This document shows positions 13,695 to 16,289 of a DNA stretch of 16,289 bases, one piece after another; the first letter of the stretch is position 1; each line of letters begins with the position of its first letter. This DNA is from Bryobacterales bacterium. GTDB lineage: Bacteria > Acidobacteriota > Terriglobia > Bryobacterales > Bryobacteraceae. The position numbers were made by a program, and so were the translations under genes. A model generated the notes under the pieces. The model did not search any database. It had not been told where the DNA came from and saw only the letters and a list, made by a program, of their open reading frames with translations. The DNA lies in assembly GCA_003139735.1 (NCBI GenBank), contig PLGA01000556.1:1-16289 (forward strand), given 5' to 3'.

Positions 13695-13778
13695 AAGCCT
13701 GCGTTCGCTTCCTCAATCTGGGCATCGGTCTTTTCCTGACGCGCCTGCGTCTGTCATGATAGGTGATTAGGAGACCCG

Positions 13779-14465
13779 TTGAACTTTCACGTTCCGCTTG
13801 CCCTCTTCCTTCAAGTGAATCTCTGGGATATGGCCCAGCAAAGCGGCCCGGTCGGGATGCTTGTGCTGGGGGTCCTGCTGTGCTTTTCCATTTATTCCTG
13901 GACCGTGATCTTCGCCAAGTGGCGCACGTTCCGCGGCGGGCGCAGGGCCAACGCGCGCTTCCTGCGCGCCTTTCGGAAGGCCAACGGCCTGGAAGCCGTC
14001 ATGGTGGCCAGCGAGCAGTATCGCCCCTCGCCGCTGGTAACGGTCTTCGATTTCGGCTATGAGGAGATCGAGCGTCAGGTCAAGGCGCGCGGAAAGGTGA
14101 CGAACCGTACGTCGCTCGAGCGCAGCCTGCAACTCGGCATCAGCGAGGAACTCGCCAAGTTGGAACGCAACATGAATTGGCTGGCGACCACCGCCTCGGT
14201 GTCTCCATTCATCGGCCTGTTGGGTACGGTCATGGGAATCATCCGCGAGTTTCAGGAGCTGAGCCAAACGGGCAGCACCAGTTTGCGGACGGTGGGGCCC
14301 GGCATCGGGGAAGCGCTGATTGCCACGGCGGTAGGCCTTTTTGCGGCCATCCCGGCGGCTATTTTCTATAACCTCTTCGGCAACACCATCCGCGAAGTGG
14401 GCGCGCGCATGGACGATTTCGCGCTCGAGTTCCTGAACCTGACCGAGCGCAGCTTCGGAGACTAA
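13779..14465 (+). CDS. tolQ: TolQ proton-channel subunit (MotA/TolQ/ExbB family)
   Basis: Inner-membrane subunit of the proton-driven Tol motor, 228 residues (230 in E. coli). Three membrane helices are visible, at about 23-46, 137-158 and 173-200, with the large cytoplasmic loop between the first two. Channel-lining threonines align with E. coli TolQ: T150 in LLGTVMGI (T145) and T183 in ALIATAVGLFAAIPA (T178). The start is TTG with AGGAG five bases upstream; the next ATG (codon 18) would shorten the N-terminus. tolR follows after four bases. ExbB is the alternative, but the following tolR, tolA-like and tolB genes settle it. Confidence 0.95.
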   Translation: MNFHVPLALFLQVNLWDMAQQSGPVGMLVLGVLLCFSIYSWTVIFAKWRTFRGGRRANARFLRAFRKANGLEAVMVASEQYRPSPLVTVFDFGYEEIERQVKARGKVTNRTSLERSLQLGISEELAKLERNMNWLATTASVSPFIGLLGTVMGIIREFQELSQTGSTSLRTVGPGIGEALIATAVGLFAAIPAAIFYNLFGNTIREVGARMDDFALEFLNLTERSFGD

Positions 14466-14469
14466 CGCC

Positions 14470-14913
14470 ATGTCGATCTCCCTCAACGGCGGCGGATCGG
14501 GTTCGCGCAGGCGCGGCGGCGCCAGCCTTTCGGAAATCAACGTCACGCCCTTTGTGGACGTGGTGCTGGTGCTGCTCATTATCTTCATGCTCACGGCCCA
14601 GGTGATGGAGTTCGGCATTGAGGTGGACGTGCCCAAAGTGCGCATGGTGAAGGACACCGCGCAGCAAATGCCGGTGGTGACCATCACCAAGGAGGGCAGC
14701 GTCACGCTCAATGGAAAACCCGTGAACATCAACGATCTGGCGGCGGTGATTCACCAGAACTTCGCCAAGACCAACGGGGTTTACGTACGGGCGGATAAGG
14801 ATGTAGTCTGGGACATCGTCGCCCAGGTGACCGCCGTGCTGGGCCATGCCAAGTTCCAGGTGAATTTTGTGACCAAACCGGAGGACACGGCAGCCAGGGG
14901 CCAAAGGCGATGA
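14470..14913 (+). CDS. tolR: TolR (ExbD/TolR family)
   Basis: Single-span partner of TolQ, 147 residues (142 in E. coli). After a Gly/Arg-rich cytoplasmic tail, SEINVTPFVDVVLVLLIIFML (about 21-41) forms the membrane helix. D30 is the essential proton-carrying aspartate (D23 in E. coli TolR). The periplasmic domain (about 50-138) has the ExbD pattern: VTITKEGSVTLNGKPV and YVRADKDVVWDIVAQV, the latter being the usual RAD/D motif. It starts four bases after tolQ, and its stop overlaps the tolA-like ATG by four bases (ATGA), so translation is coupled. Confidence 0.95.
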   Translation: MSISLNGGGSGSRRRGGASLSEINVTPFVDVVLVLLIIFMLTAQVMEFGIEVDVPKVRMVKDTAQQMPVVTITKEGSVTLNGKPVNINDLAAVIHQNFAKTNGVYVRADKDVVWDIVAQVTAVLGHAKFQVNFVTKPEDTAARGQRR

Positions 14914-15707
14914 ATTCGCACGCCGACATTCTGGATCGGCCGGAACGCGTGTGGGGATCGTTCTGGGGTTCGGTGGCGCTGCATCTGTCCGTGGCCGCCG
15001 CGGTACTTCTGGCCACCTGGATACAAGCCCGCCACCCTCACGAAAACTGGGGCGACATCCACGGCGGCGGCATCGGATCGGTGGCCGTCAACGTGGTGGC
15101 GCGGATTCCGCTGCCGACCGAAAGCGGGCCGGTCAACCCGGTGGCCAACGATACCGAATCGCGAGCGCCGGAACCGCCCGCCAAGGTGAAGCCGCAGCCC
15201 AAAGTCGAAGCGCCGGAACCGGACGCCATCCCCATCTTCAGCCGCAACGCGCGGTCCAGACCCTCCCCGGCGGCCTCGGCCCCCAACAAGTTCCGTGAGC
15301 GCCAGGAGGACCTGCCAAACCAGGTTTATAGCCAATCGGGACAACACATGGTTTCCCCCATGATCGGAATGACCGGCGGCGGCGGCGTCAGCATGGGAAA
15401 CAACTCGCCGTTCGGCACGCAATTCGGGGCTTATTCCGACATGGTGAAGAACAAGGTGCAGCGCGGCTGGAAGACCAGCGATATCGACCCGCGGGTCCAG
15501 ACGCCCAATGAGGTGATCGTGACGTTCACCATTAATCGCGACGGGTCGGTGCCTTCGCGATCGGTGAGGATCGTGCAATCGAGCGGTAATCGGGCGCTGG
15601 ACGCCTCGGCGGAGCGCGCTGTCCTGGATGCCGCGCCGTTCACACCTTTGCCGCAGCAGTTCACCCGCGATTCCGCGGATATCGAGTTCCATTTTGCGAG
15701 GCGTTGA
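14910..15707 (+). CDS. tolA: Short TolA-type energy transducer with TonB-like C-terminal domain
   Basis: A 265-residue protein linking the TolQ-TolR motor to the outer membrane. A cytoplasmic tail is followed by one membrane helix (about 17-39) with S21-x3-H25, the SxxxH motif that TolA and TonB use to contact TolQ/ExbB. A Pro/Lys/Glu-rich stretch (about 68-108) and a Gly/Ser/Asn-rich stretch (about 140-175) form the periplasmic linker. The C-terminal TonB/TolA fold (about 178-265) shows YSDMVKNKVQRGWK, VIVTFTINRDGSVPSRSVRIVQSSGN, LDASAERAVLDAAPFTPLP and IEFHFARR. It is much shorter than E. coli TolA (421 residues) and lacks its long Ala/Lys helix. Position between tolR and tolB makes TolA the best name, though the tail looks TonB-like. 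Confidence 0.88.
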   Translation: MNSHADILDRPERVWGSFWGSVALHLSVAAAVLLATWIQARHPHENWGDIHGGGIGSVAVNVVARIPLPTESGPVNPVANDTESRAPEPPAKVKPQPKVEAPEPDAIPIFSRNARSRPSPAASAPNKFRERQEDLPNQVYSQSGQHMVSPMIGMTGGGGVSMGNNSPFGTQFGAYSDMVKNKVQRGWKTSDIDPRVQTPNEVIVTFTINRDGSVPSRSVRIVQSSGNRALDASAERAVLDAAPFTPLPQQFTRDSADIEFHFARR

Positions 15708-15708
15708 T

Positions 15709-16289
15709 ATGAAAAGGCTTGTCTGGTTGGTGGCCGCGCCGGCCGCGGCGTTGATGGCGCTAATGGCCCAGGACGCGACGCTCAGAATACAGCAGGGCCT
15801 GCAGCCGGCGTTGGCCGTTCCCGATTTGCGCGGCGACGCCCAGGCGCAGCCGTTCATGCGCGCGTTCAACGACACGCTGTGGAGCGACGTGCTAGGTTCC
15901 GGGTACTTTAAGATGGTCGACAAGACCCTGTATCCGAAAGCCAATCCGCAGCAAGCCTCGGATTGGCGCCAGACGCCGCCGTCCCAGAGCGGCGGCGGCC
16001 TGTCGATGACGGATTGGTCGTCGCCGCCGGTCTCGGCGAACCACGTCGCCTTCGGATACACGGCCGTGCAGAATGGCGTGCTGGTGCTTTACGGCTGGTT
16101 GTACGACCTGAGCCGGGGCGCGCAGACCATCGGCGCGCGCTATGTGGCGTCGAGCGTGGACGAAGCCGGCGCGCGCCAGGTGGCGCACCTGTTCGCGGCC
16201 GACATTATCGCCCAGTTCGGCGGCAAATCTCTCATGGGCACCCACATCTATTTCACTTCCGCCCGGACCGGCCACAAAGAAATCTGGAT
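15709..16289 (+). CDS. tolB: TolB, N-terminal part (cut by window end)
   Basis: Periplasmic TolB, which binds Pal and the Tol complex; 193 residues are present and the gene continues past the window. A signal peptide covers about 1-20, cut before QDATLRI (LMALMA, then Q). The TolB N-terminal alpha/beta domain follows: LQPALAVPDL, FNDTLWSDVLGSGYFKMVDKT, VAFGYTAVQNGVLVLYGWLYDL, and the helix HLFAADIIAQFGGKSLMGTHIYFTSARTGHKEIW. The last part is the first strand of the beta-propeller. A tryptophan/serine/glycine-rich insert (about 76-108, WRQTPPSQSGGG) is longer than I would expect. The ATG is one base after the tolA-like stop, so coupling is likely. Confidence 0.93.
   Translation, partial: MKRLVWLVAAPAAALMALMAQDATLRIQQGLQPALAVPDLRGDAQAQPFMRAFNDTLWSDVLGSGYFKMVDKTLYPKANPQQASDWRQTPPSQSGGGLSMTDWSSPPVSANHVAFGYTAVQNGVLVLYGWLYDLSRGAQTIGARYVASSVDEAGARQVAHLFAADIIAQFGGKSLMGTHIYFTSARTGHKEIW

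Noticed and set aside
14781..16061. A 426-residue open frame on the minus strand
   Set aside because: It is antisense to the tolA-like and tolB genes, with arginine/histidine-rich sequence and no recognisable domain; the plus-strand genes are strongly supported.

Overview
The window looks like a chromosomal segment of a high-GC, two-membraned bacterium, most likely an acidobacterium of the Solibacter/Bryobacter type. That placement is inference. It rests on a Tol-Pal operon in the order tolQ-tolR-tolA-tolB, a secreted LolA-like protein next to it, a Tat-exported Gfo/Idh/MocA oxidoreductase, a GH88 hydrolase, interspersed palindromes like those I recall from acidobacterial genomes, and a remnant resembling a secreted-protein repeat I associate with that phylum. 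Genes are mostly ATG-started with purine-rich ribosome binding sites, with some GTG and TTG starts.

Layout. 1-66 is the tail of an unidentified gene. 67-232 is intergenic and holds two palindromic elements. 233-748 is a DinB-like protein. A minus-strand pair follows: a Gfo/Idh/MocA oxidoreductase (1504-2838) and, 20 bases downstream of it, a secreted protein of unknown function with visibly lower GC (809-1483). 3004-3402 is a stand-alone receiver-like protein that has lost the residues needed for phosphorylation. 3494-6138 is a plus-strand pair, a PpiD-like membrane-anchored parvulin and a DedA membrane protein 5 bases apart. The DedA gene overlaps tail to tail with a minus-strand cluster: a short-chain dehydrogenase (7959-8708), a hairpin repeat with U-tracts (7852-7946), a GH88 unsaturated glucuronyl hydrolase (6725-7834) and a transglutaminase-like protein (6103-6732) whose start overlaps the GH88 stop.

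From 8790 comes a YefM-YoeB toxin-antitoxin module with a palindromic operator, then a 3' remnant of an apparent repeat protein, a GT87-like polytopic membrane protein (9624-10775), a mostly empty 319-base stretch, and an adenylate kinase with a TTG start and a zinc-type LID (11095-11757). A minus-strand periplasmic parvulin (11768-12736) is divergent from a LolA-like exported protein (12830-13642). After another palindromic repeat, the Tol energy-transducing operon starts (tolQ, tolR, tolA, and tolB cut by the window end).

The main theme is cell-envelope biogenesis: two parvulin chaperones, DedA, a LolA-like protein and Tol-Pal. Inserted among these are a cytoplasmic sugar-processing cluster, a toxin-antitoxin module and several interspersed hairpin elements. 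I see no RNA genes, CRISPR array, insertion sequence or complete mobile element. The least described items are the degenerate receiver, the transglutaminase-like protein coupled to GH88, and the hairpin repeat between the dehydrogenase and GH88.
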